NCBI GenBank assembly: GCA_027924645.1
Contig: BSBN01000860.1
Location: forward strand, 9,300,001 to 9,364,000
DNA from: Cunninghamia lanceolata
Taxonomy: Eukaryota; Streptophyta; Pinopsida; Cupressales; Cupressaceae
Direction of reading: 5' to 3'
Length of the DNA: 64,000 nucleotides
Shown here: one piece after another, positions 42,793 through 53,900 of the stretch
Layout of the letters: the number at the start of each line of letters is the position of its first letter
Numbering within the stretch: the first letter of the stretch is position 1
Made by a program: the position numbers and the translations under genes
The notes under the pieces: model-generated
What the model was told of the DNA's origin: nothing
The model's database searches: none
What the model saw: only the letters and a program-made list of their open reading frames with translations

Positions 42793-45700
42793 TGATGTTC
42801 ACAACACGCCCCATTTTACTCCTTAGCAAAATGAGGACCCCTGCTGTGGCTTTTTGCTTGTGTGTGCTGTTTTGCTTGGTGGTAAAGGGAAAAAGAGGGT
42901 GAAATTGCAAACTTTTCTAAAAATAGAGAAAAAACTACATTTCAGTATCAAGGCATAGTATGGTTGGATTCCTTGTCAAAAATGAGCTAGGGTTGCTTTT
43001 TGAACCATGTTAAAATTTGCCATTTTTTACAAGTTATGAGCATTTTGGTAAAATGTACAAGGGAAGGGTTTGTTGTTTGAACATACAAGTCTGTTTGTAT
43101 ATCGGGTTGCATATACAAGGCCCTTTGTATACAAGTTCGCTTGTATACAAACCCCTTTGTATATCACTTTCATATACAAAGTTGATTGTATGTCCTTTTC
43201 CTTGTATGCATTTTAATAAAGGTTCTATGTATACATACAAGGTGGATCTGAAATGGTTTAGTGTTGAAATGGATAAATGTTTAAAATCCATTGCATGTAT
43301 CTCACGTTTGTATGTTTGGCAGGTCGAAACATACATGACAAATATACAAAGGATTTATCCATTGCCGTGGACTTGAAGGATCATTAAACAGGATTAAGTG
43401 GTTGTATGTAGGCGGCCATGTATGTTAAGTAACATACAATGCGAGATGTACATTACGCAGCATACAATGAGGTATGCATCGTGCGGACCTGAAAACTTAT
43501 TAAAGGAGGTTGATTTGTTGTATGTTCGTTGCTTTGTATGTTTTTAACATACAAACGAAACATACAAAGGGTTTTATACAAGGCACTGTACACATACAAG
43601 CGAAAGATATATTGCGATATGCATTGCTTTATGCATGGCGCGGATCTGAAATGGCTATCAAATGGGAAGTAATCGTTGTATATTCCATTGCTTGTATGTA
43701 TGTTTTGAAGCATACATTGCTTAATACATACAAGCACCAGAATCTAAAAGAAATTGAAATCTAATTTATGCAATGTATCAAACTCGAATGTATATTACGA
43801 GATACATTGCATTTTGTACATTGCAAATATGCAAGGTAGAACTGGGAAGAAGTTCAAATCCGGTTAGTACAATGCATCACGTCCGAAAGCATATCAAAGG
43901 ATGCATTGTGTTTTATACATCGCAGATTCGAAAGGGTTAATAGATTACAGTCTATAAGGAGTTGAAGTCCGATAGAGACATACAGAGGTGTTTGTATGTA
44001 TCGGCTTGTATAAATTGGAATGTATATCCCCACATACAAGCGATACATGCAAGCGATAGATGCAAAAGAAAAGATGCAACTCAGAACCCGAATAGGAAGT
44101 TTAAAACGAAGGGGGTCCTTGTATGTTCGAAATGCTTGTATATTGAGATATACAAGCCCGATATACAAAAGCAACATGCATGACCTGACATACAAGGCTG
44201 GATATACAAGGGTGTACGGAAAAGGAAAGAAAGGTAGTTGGATTCGTTGCATAGGGTGCTTGTATGTTTTGTAACATACATTGCCAATATACATGCCGAT
44301 ATGCAAAGGAACAATATACATGGAATTTGAACAAGAGATCAGCGGGAAAATTGGAGCCCACGCCGAAGTAAAGGAAATTTCATGCCGATGGAAGAAGAAA
44401 TGAATGTCGATAGAGAAGACATCAGCTAGAATGGTGAGATCGGCAGGAAATTGTTGAGCCCATCCGATTTGGAAAGTTATGCCGATGGAGGTATACAGAA
44501 CAAAACAAAGTGTGATGCGAACAAGGAGGTATACGTAGAGTTAGACCGACTGTAGAAGAGGTTTAAAGGCGCCAAAATTGCTGCAACTTGCGCCCATCTA
44601 ACTCTCTGACCAGGTAATTAATTGGCGAAGCAACTTGATGTGGTTTTTTTTGACCCATTTTTTGTATATTTTTTGTGGGGTTGCAGATATCTGGAAGGTG
44701 GAACTTAAATGGCGATGACATCATAGACATAAGAGATTAGATCTCAGAGGCAGTGAAGGAAGATAAGGATGGAGTGCGAGAAGTGAAGGCTTTAATGATG
44801 AAGACAAAATGTAGATGGAAACATTATTACAATAGACAACAAAGGACATTTTGAGCTGTTAGGGTTTCCAAAGGGGCATATTACGCCCAGATTTAATATA
44901 TGCTGCTCTAAGATATTTGTTGGGTGGGATTTTTTCCACTATTGATGCTATAACTTGAGGAGTGGACCATTGATTAACTAGGGTTTTGGGGTTGTATTGG
45001 GGATAGTTATAGCTATATATTGCCCCCTTTACACTGTAATACTTTACACAGGGATTTTTTTACAAAATAGCTAGCAGTTGTAATTTATCTCAGCATTTAG
45101 AATAGAGGGACCTTTTAGTTTAGAAGTAGAGGGAGGTCGCCTGTGTCTACAATAAGGAATGTGTGGAACATCCTGCTTCCTTACTATATCTGTAAAGCTT
45201 GTAAGTTTTCTGTAATTTGATTAATGAAGCTAAGAGTCATTCATACATTGTAAATCATATATGACTGTGTGTTTTGAATACAAATGAATCTGGAATTCTG
45301 CATCTATTTTCTGAGTGTCTTCTGGCTCTTCTTTGTACTTGAAACAATATCTCTTAAAGCTTACAATCTTGACTGTAAGTCTGTGAAAATACCCAGGGCT
45401 TACATTTAAGGTTTAATCTGTGGATTTGGTCAATTAGCTGCATTATTTACAAAGTGTATAACAGAACATTTAGATCTTGTAGTAGAATGAAGTTTAGTTT
45501 AGATTTCTCTAACTTTTCCCAACCCATCTAAAAATACTTAGCTTAAAATGCAAAAATTTAAAAGAAATTGTCTCATATTTGAAAGAAGCATGCATAGCTG
45601 AGTTGAAAGTAGACAATTTTCGTAATATTGAAGAGGATAAAGCTTGTAATAATATAAATCATATAGAGTTTTGTAACACAGTAGCAAGTTTATGCAAAAG

Positions 45701-45962
45701 AATGAACAACATGCTGATATTTATGATCTTTTGCATAGTTTGAGTCCAGTAAATCATCAAGAAACCCTAAATCACGCAAGGCCCCTTGAATATTACAGCT
45801 TCACATCAACCTACTGAATTTGCCCAACAGGTCAAGACCTGACCATATTAAACTTGGGATTAAGCAAATCTTAATCGATTTCTTCATATCTTTCAAGTCA
45901 GTTAGGTTCATTTTATGTGAATTTTAACTATTGTTATGACTGTGTTAAAACAATCATCAACA
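42793..45962 (+). repeat. Element E 3' LTR (3,170 bp)
   Basis: Begins TGATGTTCAC and ends TCATCAACA at 45962. Contains the extra 44666-45088 segment with a TATATAT at 45014-45020 and the heptamer cluster near 43080-44310. Followed directly by CATAC of the microsatellite. Confidence 0.9.
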
Positions 45963-46125
45963 CATACAAGCATGCATACATACATACAACCATACATACA
46001 TACATACATACAAGCATACATACATATATACATACATACATACAAGTATACATACATACATATAGGCATACATACATACATCAATACATACTTACAAGCA
46101 TACATACATACATACATACATGCTT
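45963..46125. repeat. CATA microsatellite, right of element E
   Basis: (CATA)n with CAAG variants, about 160 bp, the continuation of 32115-32191. It creates open frames on both strands (for example Tyr/Met/Cys or Ile/His/Thr repeats) that are not genes. Confidence 0.9.
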
Positions 46126-46236
46126 AATAACCTTGAACATAAAACACTCCAAGGGAGACATAATTTGAGCACATTATAACGCACTCACGTTATGTCAAAC
46201 ATGATAAACAAAAAGGGAAAAAATGCAAAACAAAAC

Positions 46237-46305
46237 ATAACACGAGCGCGTTATAACTCGCTCGTGTTATATTTTGCTTTGGGACTCCCAAGCCTTAGGC
46301 TTGGG
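46237..46305. repeat. Two consecutive GC-rich hairpins
   Basis: ATAACACGAGCG (46237-46248) pairs perfectly with CGCTCGTGTTAT (46259-46270) around a 10-nt loop. CCCAAGCC (46287-46294) pairs with GGCTTGGG (46298-46305) around TTA. A third weaker CCAA…TTGG element follows near 46320-46340. The purpose is unknown. Confidence 0.6.
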
Positions 46306-47145
46306 ATTCATTTTGGATTTCCAATCCAAAGGCTTGGAGTGCCTTCCCAACGTCTAAATATGTGTTTTTGCATATTCTACAAGATTTCACATAATTTCAT
46401 TCGTGCTAACCCTCAGATTTGCACATGTTTCAAGGTCAAACAAATCAAACACCTGGGTAATGTTAGGCTTTCTCTTAGCTATTTAATGATGTAATTTTTT
46501 TCACATTTTGAAAATGTTAAGCCTTTCATCTTTAATTTCTTTTGTTTGTGTGTCTGTTTTTGAGCAAAAACCAGTGTTTGGTCTTTTTTTATTGTAAATT
46601 AACCGTTCATTGAAATTTCAAAAAAATTACATTTTTAGAAAATAGACTCCATTCTACACATATTAAAAAAAATTGATTTTCAATTAGTTTTCAAAATTTA
46701 TAGGGGTAGCATGGCCAAAATTCTATTTTTTAGGATGTGTCCACTTTGAAAATTAGTAAAAAATCAAATATTCATTAAAAAATTATCAGAAAAATCGAGC
46801 ATAAACTACATGTTGTTAGCTAATTTCTCACCAAAGCGATTTTAAAAATACTAAAAAAAAGTTAACCTTTTGAGGGAGCCACAAAACATGCTATGTTATG
46901 TTTTTTTGACAGAAACAACACCAATTTCTATGGCTCCCTCTTTTGAACCCCTTAATCTATACCATTTAAAAAAAAATAGTAGTTTAGGAAGTGGACTCGG
47001 AGCACTATGAACATTGTTTTTGTTGCATCTTAAAATTTTGAGTGTAACTATGCTCAATTTCTCATCCAAGGTGCTCAATTTCTCATCCAAGGCCAACATT
47101 TCCTGATTTCAGAAAAAAAGTGACCACTTAAGACCCCTTTTTGGC
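46306..47145. other. AT-rich unassigned sequence
   Basis: Low-GC sequence with many A and T runs. No gene, RNA or element motif was recognised on either strand. Confidence 0.4.
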
Positions 47146-47149
47146 CCCC

Positions 47150-47934
47150 CATCTTCTTGCACTTACCCTATAGTTCCAACACTTAGACTTGAACTTTCTA
47201 GGAGTTTTGGATCTCCCATAGGATTTGGATCTAGACTTTTCTTTCTTCTTGTCCTTCTTTCCTTACTCCTTTGATCTTCCACAAACTATCAAGGCCTCCT
47301 TAGTAAATTTAGAATCTTTTCACTGCATCTCCTCTAAGAGTAAAGCAACCACTACCTCATCCATCTAAAGCTTTGAGGCAATGCTATTGATTGCCATCAC
47401 TAAGTGATCCCACAAGTATGGCAAAGAACATAGAAGTGTCATACAATGACACTTCTCCTCCACCTTAACTCCAATAGAGTGCAACTAGGTCACAATCATA
47501 TTTAATATGTTCAAATGCTTGATCACAGAACCAACATCATCCATTCTTAAGGTAAAAACTTCTTTCTTAGGAAAAGTTTAATAACTAGGGTTTTAGCATG
47601 GTATAAGTCTCCCAACTTCTTCCAAAGAGCTTCTGAGGTGGATTCTTCACATGTACATTCAACAAAATTATATCTATTAAGTAGGACTAATGAGGCCATT
47701 CACCTTTCTATCTAATAGATCCTAGTCAGCTCATGACATTGTAGCTCATTTAGATTTAGATATAGTAGCCCATAGAACTTTGTCTACCAGCATATTCATC
47801 TTGAGCTTCTACAACTCAAAGTTAGTACTAGTGAACTTCACCATCTCTATTTTTGACGTGCTTGCCATTTTCCTACAATAAGATCTCTTTCTTCACAAAC
47901 CTTGTCCCTAACACTTAAGACCTAAGGTGATCAA
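47150..47934 (-). pseudogene. Element G: copia gag (UBN2-type) with decayed zinc knuckle
   Basis: Minus strand. Reading through stops gives the usual copia gag order: …LWKKLGDLYHAKTLVIKLFLRKKFFTLRM, VGSVIKHLNILNMIVTQL, KVEEKCHCMTLLCSLPYLWDHLVMAI, then a Lys/Ser-rich linker (GKKDKKKEKSRSKSYGRSK) and KCWNYRVSARRW, a zinc knuckle with lost Cys/His residues. A PBS-like string follows toward 47946. Strongly decayed. Confidence 0.75.
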
Positions 47935-47946
47935 GCTCTAATACCA
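47935..47946 (-). other. Element G primer-binding site
   Basis: Minus strand TGGTATTAGAGC, a one-base variant of the initiator-Met tRNA PBS (TGGTATCAGAGC), 5' of the gag remnant and about 2 nt from the proposed LTR edge. Confidence 0.65.
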
Positions 47947-47948
47947 AA

Positions 47949-47972
47949 TAAAAGGGAACAAAGGTGTGGAAT
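47949..47972 (-). repeat. Element G 5' LTR, part left of F
   Basis: The last about 24 bp of the G LTR, next to its PBS, ending at GGAAT where element F inserted. The rest of the LTR resumes at 55409. Confidence 0.5.
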
Positions 47973-49066
47973 TGTTGGCAAGAGACACTATATGGATTCA
48001 TGGTTGTTGTCATTGATGGCAACAAAGGTCATCCCACATATCCGCAAGTCATGATATGTCTCTACCGGAAGTCAGATTGAAGATTGTTGTGGTCCGGTGA
48101 ACAAGAACAGAGCATGTGGCAAGGTCCGACAGATTGGTCCGGTTCTCTCAGAGGAAGTGTCTTGGTGCAGTGCGGATCTGGGGAAGTCAAGAGGACTATC
48201 TTGAGTGATATATTCCAAGGATTTAGCCTCCGGAGTTGGACAAGGAAAAAGATATGAATAGTTGAGTACCGGATTCCTGAGAGACAGTGAAAACAGAGGA
48301 AGAACTGACTGACAGAGTATCAGACTACTTTCCGGATGTGTTACAGATGATGATAAAGGTTGCGGAGGCATGAATCATGTTTGGCCGACATAATTGATGA
48401 TATCTACAAGTATACACTTGATCCGCATTGCTTGGTGAGCATGGATTCAGCCGACAGAACTAAGTTTGTAAGAAACTAGACTGTTCCGGATGCCGACTAA
48501 AAAGATGATGAAAGTACTTGTGCGGATATATATAGAGGATGGATTTAGTGGTAAAAGGAGTGAATGTATGTGAGGATATGCGAACAAGTCCAGAGTAGAG
48601 CAGAAGTAACAAGAAAGATCCGGTATGTGAAAGGACAGCAGACTAAAGAACAGAGGAAAGATGAAGTGCAGCAGATCAGTATACTGAACCTAACCGGAAC
48701 TGAACTCCAGCATATGCAGATGCTTCCAATCAGTTCAAGACTGTGATTCTAATCACTTTGTAAGACAGTGTGTCTTCTTGTAGGCAGTGAGCCTCTTGTG
48801 AGCAGTGTGCTCGGGCAGTGAGCCCTAATTGGCAAGTGCCATTTTTGTAATTTCCTATTCTTCTAACAGAGAATAATTCTTGGGTTAATCACCCCGTGGT
48901 TTTCTCCCTTAACAGGGTTTCCACGTCAAAAATACTGTGTCATGTGTTTCTTATTTCATGGTTTATGTTTTGTGTTTGATTTTATGCTGCTTCAATTAAA
49001 AGGAAAGTTTAATAAGGGAAATAATTAGGATAACTGATTCACCCCCCCCCCTCTCAGTTATCAACA
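47973..49066 (+). repeat. Element F 5' LTR
   Basis: TGTTGGCAAG … TTATCAACA. TATA box TATATATA at 48527-48534. A TTGTCATTGATGGCAA palindrome-like motif lies 30 nt from the start. The short open frames that repeat exactly in both LTRs are not considered genes. Confidence 0.95.
48763..48841 (+). other. Leader hairpin array, element F 5' LTR
   Basis: Five hairpins in close succession: AGACA-GTG-TGTCT (48763-48775), AGGC-AGTGA-GCCT (48782-48794), GAGCA-GTG-TGCTC (48800-48812), GGGC-AGTGA-GCCC (48813-48825) and TGGCA-AG-TGCCA (48830-48841). They lie 230-310 nt after the TATA box, hence in the RNA leader. The same array is at 55100-55178 in the 3' LTR. Confidence 0.75.
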
Positions 49067-49068
49067 AT

Positions 49069-49080
49069 TGGTATCAGAGC
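49069..49080 (+). other. Element F primer-binding site
   Basis: TGGTATCAGAGC, complementary to the 3' end of initiator-Met tRNA as in most plant copia elements, 2 nt after the LTR. Confidence 0.9.
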
Positions 49081-49131
49081 CAAGTTCCTCCTAATAGAGC
49101 CTAACAGCTTGAGGAAGATCTGGGATTTCAA

Positions 49132-50310
49132 ATGGATGCATATGGTTTAAAGGAGCAACTCAAGACTGCCCTTGAGGATCTTGAACAGTCAAATTCTGAA
49201 GTCAGTGAATTAAGAGAAAGACTCAAACAGGCTGATGAATTCATGAGGGAATTAAAAGACAAATTAAGTCTCTCTATGAAAAAGAGAAAGGAGCTGCTCC
49301 AACAGTTGGCAAGACAAAGTGAAGAAAGCAATACAAATGAAGAATTGACTGAGCAAACCAAGTTATGTGAAAAGTTATCAAAAGAAGTCATCATGTTAAG
49401 ACATGAAATGGAATCAGGAACTATAAAGTTCACTCAAGAGATTGAAGAAAAAAGAAAGGCTGAAGACAATCTAAAACAATCTCTTAAGGAAAAATCAGAA
49501 GAATGCCACCAGATGGACAGGATTATCAGACACCTTGAATCTGATCTTGAAGATTCCAAAGATAATGAAGGAAAACTTGAGGATCAAATTGCCTCTCTCA
49601 AAAGAGACCTTCAAACAGCAAATGAATATAAAGAGAAATTCAAGATAAGTTCTGCTCAACTTGAAGTTCTTCTTGGAAGTCAAAAGAGGACAGATGACAA
49701 GTATGGCTTGGGATATGAGAAAGGAGAAAGCTCCGGATCCGGTCAGAAGAATCTTGGATCAGAAAATCCAAGGAGCAGGCCTAGAAGACCTCCGGTAAGA
49801 CAGCCAAATGCTCAAAAATATCCATCCTTCAATGGATACTGCCACAGCTGCAACCATTTTGGTCACAAAGCTAATCAATGCAGAATGAGAATGAATCAGA
49901 TTAATTCATCCTTCTCCGGACAGTGCTTCAACTGCAAAAGGTATGGACACAAATCCCATGAATGCAGAATTATGCAAGTAAACAAATCATTCAAAGGTAG
50001 ATGCTTTACATGCAATAGAGTAGGTCATATGGCTAATCAATGCAGATCAAGGGGATATCAGTTAAATATGCAAAGAAATGTTATTTGTCAAATCTGCAAT
50101 AGGTCCGGTCATAATGCTAAAGTCTGCAGAAACAAGAATCAGGACAAAAGAGGTCCGGTGTATAATCAGAATCAAGACAAGGGTAAACAAAAGATGAATG
50201 CGGATGAAGTTAGGAATCAGATGAGCAAGATTTGGGTGAAGAAAAGCTCAGAGAATGTAGAGGTTGGATCCGCACCAGATTCTGGTGCTGATATTTCTTC
50301 CGGAAATTAA
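49132..50310 (+). CDS. Element F ORF1: coiled-coil protein with four CCHC zinc knuckles (gag-like)
   Basis: 392 codons from the first ATG after the PBS, uninterrupted. Residues about 5-185 are heptad-rich and highly charged (KEQLKTALEDLEQSNSEVSE…, …YKEKFKISSAQLEVLL), predicting a long coiled coil. A basic Arg/Pro linker (about 205-230) follows. Four CX2CX4HX4C knuckles lie near residues 236-249 (CHSCNHFGHKANQC), 264-277 (CFNCKRYGHKSHEC), 290-303 (CFTCNRVGHMANQC) and 318-331 (CQICNRSGHNAKVC). The C-terminus PDSGADISSGN includes a DSG that resembles a protease start but stops at once. It resembles the decayed gag of element C. The likely role is RNA binding and particle assembly; there is no classical capsid domain. 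Confidence 0.88.
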   Translation: MDAYGLKEQLKTALEDLEQSNSEVSELRERLKQADEFMRELKDKLSLSMKKRKELLQQLARQSEESNTNEELTEQTKLCEKLSKEVIMLRHEMESGTIKFTQEIEEKRKAEDNLKQSLKEKSEECHQMDRIIRHLESDLEDSKDNEGKLEDQIASLKRDLQTANEYKEKFKISSAQLEVLLGSQKRTDDKYGLGYEKGESSGSGQKNLGSENPRSRPRRPPVRQPNAQKYPSFNGYCHSCNHFGHKANQCRMRMNQINSSFSGQCFNCKRYGHKSHECRIMQVNKSFKGRCFTCNRVGHMANQCRSRGYQLNMQRNVICQICNRSGHNAKVCRNKNQDKRGPVYNQNQDKGKQKMNADEVRNQMSKIWVKKSSENVEVGSAPDSGADISSGN

Positions 50311-50963
50311 AAAGTGAGCTCAGGCTCAGGGGGAGACTCAAAGAAGATTCTGTTCCCCCAGCCAAACAAGTTGTGCCGGATGTGGCACAAGATGCGGATT
50401 AAAGGGTTTATAGATATAAGTCCTGAGATGCTTCAGTCAAGTTTTCAGAGGTCCGCATGGAGTTATGAAGAAGCTGTGTTCGATTAAGTTAGACCTGTTC
50501 AGGGAGGTGCTCCGGTATGATAAAGGATTACAAAAAGGTCCGGAGAGATCCGGAAGTGCACGATCTTGTCTTGCGGATTGGACAAAGTGTTTGGGATGTT
50601 CTTGTAATATGTTACCTAGATTTATTCATGATTTAAAGATCCGGATGATATTCAGTGATCAGGACTAATCCGGGATACTCCAAGCTGTCCAGACATGGTA
50701 AACCGGAATAATGCAGGTGAAGCATTTATTGCAGACAGATATTAGGGTTTGCGGAGCAATATAAGGGATTTCTCAAAAGTTATCTGCTCATTCTACACTT
50801 GAGAAGAAGCGAATAGTGGAGCTCTGCAACAAGGATCATCAAGCACACCAAGGATCTCCTGCCGAAGCTATTGCATAAAGAAATCAATCCAACCACTCCG
50901 TGCAAACCGAAGGCGCATAAGGTATTCTTCGTTTTTCATTGCCTCACTGCAAATCTTTGAAGA
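50311..50963 (+). other. Element F spacer between ORF1 and ORF2
   Basis: About 650 bp without a supported gene. A CTCAGGGGGAGA purine tract occurs just after the ORF1 stop. Rich in CCGG sites. How ORF2 would be translated or separately transcribed is not evident; no clear promoter was identified. Confidence 0.5.
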
Positions 50964-53900
50964 ATGGCTACTCCAAACATAGTTAAGATCTCTGATAGAC
51001 CTCGCCCCTCATTCAAGAAACATCCCTACAAATCGTTGGAGGTAGATCCACTAGGAGCCTTCTCTAGTGTTCCCCACGGAGTCTTACATACTGAAGATAT
51101 TAGGGTTTACATACACGCAAACATTGAGGAATTTGGGGAATTCAAATTAAGAGACCTCTATCACAAGCAACTGATAGACAATGCTTTTGAGCTCAAACCA
51201 GAGTATAAGGGTATCCAGAAGAAACAATTTGAGCAATTCATTCATTTCCCTAGCTTTGAAGAAGATGAATGGGTCCGGTATGTACTGAGCAGGATGCATG
51301 ACAACTTCCTTTGGCTAGATAGACCCTGCAAGATCACAAAAGAAGCAATTAGAGCAGTAACTGGTCTATACTCTTCCGGGGGGGTACCTATCCTCAAATC
51401 TGTCAAGAACAACGTTGTAACTGAAGCCACCGGATCAAAATATGATAAGAGAGCAATGACCATTGAAGATATTTCGGATCCGGATATCAAATATGCATCA
51501 ATGATCATAGGATACAAGATCTATCACTCCAGCAGGGAGAATTCTGTATCCGGAACTGCAATATACACAGCATATGAAATGCTAAGAAAGAATGCAGATT
51601 ATGATCTTTGTGAACTACTACTAAGCCAATTGATGGAAAATGTACAGAAAATCAAGAAAGACAAGAAGAACTCCTTTAAGTATGGTACTCTCATTGTATG
51701 TCTCTTCTTTTACTTCATGAATGAGCTACCCGGAACAAGTGGATGGGTATGGCAGAATGACAAACCTGTTGCAGTCCAGATAAGAGACTATTTGCATGGA
51801 CTTGGGGATGCAAAAGCGAGAAATACAGCTCTATGGGGATACTTCAAAAACTTTCAGAGCATGATGCAAGCAAGAGAGAGAATTCCCCAGTCTCTCATTG
51901 AGAAATACAAGGACTCAGTATGTTTTATGGTTGACACTGATCAGTGCCTAATGGAGGCAGTGGAGCCAAGGACTGTCTGGATCATGCCCATGGGGTATGA
52001 AGTTGATGAACAGATAGTAGAGCTGCATGTTCAACACATGCTAAGTCAGCCCAAAGATCCTAAGGCAGAAAGGTTTGGAACCTTTGAGGAGCTGAGCGTG
52101 AAATTACATGTAGAACTCAGGGAACCTGAGATTAAAAGAAAAGTGAGAAAAGAAGTAGAGCACATTGCTCAAGGCCTAGGCATCTCAAAAGAGGCACTTG
52201 ATGCCAGCCGGGAAAAGAGGAGAAAGGCTGAGGAAGAAGAGAAAAGCAAAGAAAGTGCTCCGGTTGAAACCCCCACCCGGACCAGATCATCAAAGAGATC
52301 TGCACCTTCCACAACCAAAAGCTCAAAACCGGAAGTCCAGGCATCCGGTAAAAGATCCAAGACAAAAGCATCAAGGGCTTATGAAAGCCAAAAGGATGAA
52401 GAGGAGACAGAATCAGATGAAGGAGTAAGAGAAGTAAAGAAACAGAAAAAGAAAGGATCCGGTAAGCCCTCCACAGGCCAAGACAAGGAGGAAATGGCAG
52501 AGGTAACTGTTGAAAAGCCCACTCTGTCACTAGAGAGCATAATCAAGTCGGTCACGGTGGATGGAAACCTTCAACCAATGACTGAATCCTATGATGACTT
52601 CAGTGAGGCAGACCAAAAGACTCTGCAGGAAGCCACAGTTAAATATCTGAACACATACAATAAGGCTTTCATTAAAAGCCTAGAGAAGGAAATGGAAGTA
52701 AGAAAGAATAATGCGCATGCCAAAGATCTTGAGATCCGGGAGCAGATAGCTATTCAGCTATATCCTCAAATTGATCCCAAGACAATGAACATGATCTTCA
52801 AGGACTGCAGAGATGAGTTCAGAAGTAAAGCCAGGATGAATCAGCTCATGCTTGGTGAGACTGACAAAGTGGCACAAGAGACAGAGGAGATCCTCCGGAA
52901 GGCCTTCAAAAGGTTCAATCTTCCTGTTGTAGAGGACTTAGGTGCAGAAACAGCTGCTGACTTGGAATCTTCTGTTCCGGAAGAAGTGAGCCCTGAACAG
53001 ACAAGTGAGGACTTGGGACCCTCTGCTCCAGAAGAAGTGACCCATGAACAAGCAAGCATCTCTCCTCCAGTTTCCCCTACAGTCTCCGGATCCAAAGAAG
53101 AAGAGCAATTGCAGGAGAAGGAAGCAGTGGTGACAGACAAAGAGGTTGACAGTTCTAAGACTGCAGAAGAAAAGAAACATCTGTCTCCGGCAAGAGACAC
53201 TGCACAAACTGTTCAACAATTTTTGAGCAAAGAAACTCTAGAGATTGATGAACCGGAGCTTCTAAAAGGTCCATTTGATTTTGACTCTCTCTCTCCGGTA
53301 CAAACAATGAAGATAGCTTCATTTGCAAATGCCAAGGCAAATGAAAAGCTCCTGAAGTCTCATATGGAAGACTGTGAGTTGATAGAGGCTGCTTCCGGAG
53401 TACTTGTAAAGATCATGCCATCAATCCAAATAGATCCGACAGCCTCCACTTCCGGTAATCTAAAAACCTTAGTCAGCAGTATTGATACACATTTTAATTC
53501 TCTAGAAAAATCAGCTGAAGACAAGGTCCGGAAGGAATTTTTGGATAAGAGATTTTCTGAAATATTAGATTTAATCTCTAAGGATAGGAAGATTGTAAGC
53601 ATTGGAATAAAGAGCTTAGAAAATGCTCTTAAGGATGGCGGTGACATCTACAAATTTTGTATATCTTGGTCAAAGGCAACAGCAGCAATTGACAAGAAAA
53701 TAAAAGAGGAACAGGACAAGCTTCAAAGCTTATCTCAAAGTTTTGATCCTCTCTCTTCCTCTATAATAAATCAAGAATGTCAGACTATTGCAGTCTTGAA
53801 TGAAATAAAGAATCTTGAGAAGGAGAGGAAGAACATTACCAACCGGATGGGAGAACTTAGAAGGATTATAGTCCCTAAGTTGGAAACTATGCATGAGGCC

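Larger units (their letters stand above)
32197..45962 (+). mobile_element. Element E: Tat-like Ty3/gypsy retrotransposon (13.8 kb)
   Basis: Two long direct repeats (32197-34964 and 42793-45962), both beginning TGATGTTCACAACACG and ending CAATCATCAACA, bound a gag-protease-RNase H-RT-RNase H-integrase region. A PBS follows the left repeat. The element splits a CATA microsatellite. CATAC occurs right after the right LTR and also at 32187-32191, but 5 bp (TATTT) separate it from the left LTR, so the target duplication is uncertain. From the gag ATG at 35022 to about 40668 all domains share one reading frame broken only by nonsense codons; a frameshift precedes integrase. Dead copy. Confidence 0.93.

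Noticed and set aside
45963..46125. Possible CRISPR-like array
   Set aside because: Simple tetranucleotide repeat without spacers, in a plant nuclear context; no cas genes.
45908..46168. Open frames of Ile-His-Thr or Tyr-Met-Cys repeats
   Set aside because: Direct translation of the CATA microsatellite.
48072..48371. Open frame on the minus strand repeated exactly at 54409-54708
   Set aside because: It is duplicated only because it lies in the two identical LTRs of element F; no start context, domain or codon pattern supports a protein.
48564..48746. Short plus-strand open frame repeated at 54901-55083
   Set aside because: Lies in the LTR leader; repetition is explained by LTR identity. 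A leader peptide cannot be excluded but is unsupported.
52132..52530. Minus-strand open frame opposite ORF2 of F
   Set aside because: Antisense shadow of a Lys/Glu-rich coding region; Leu/Phe-rich composition is the expected mirror.
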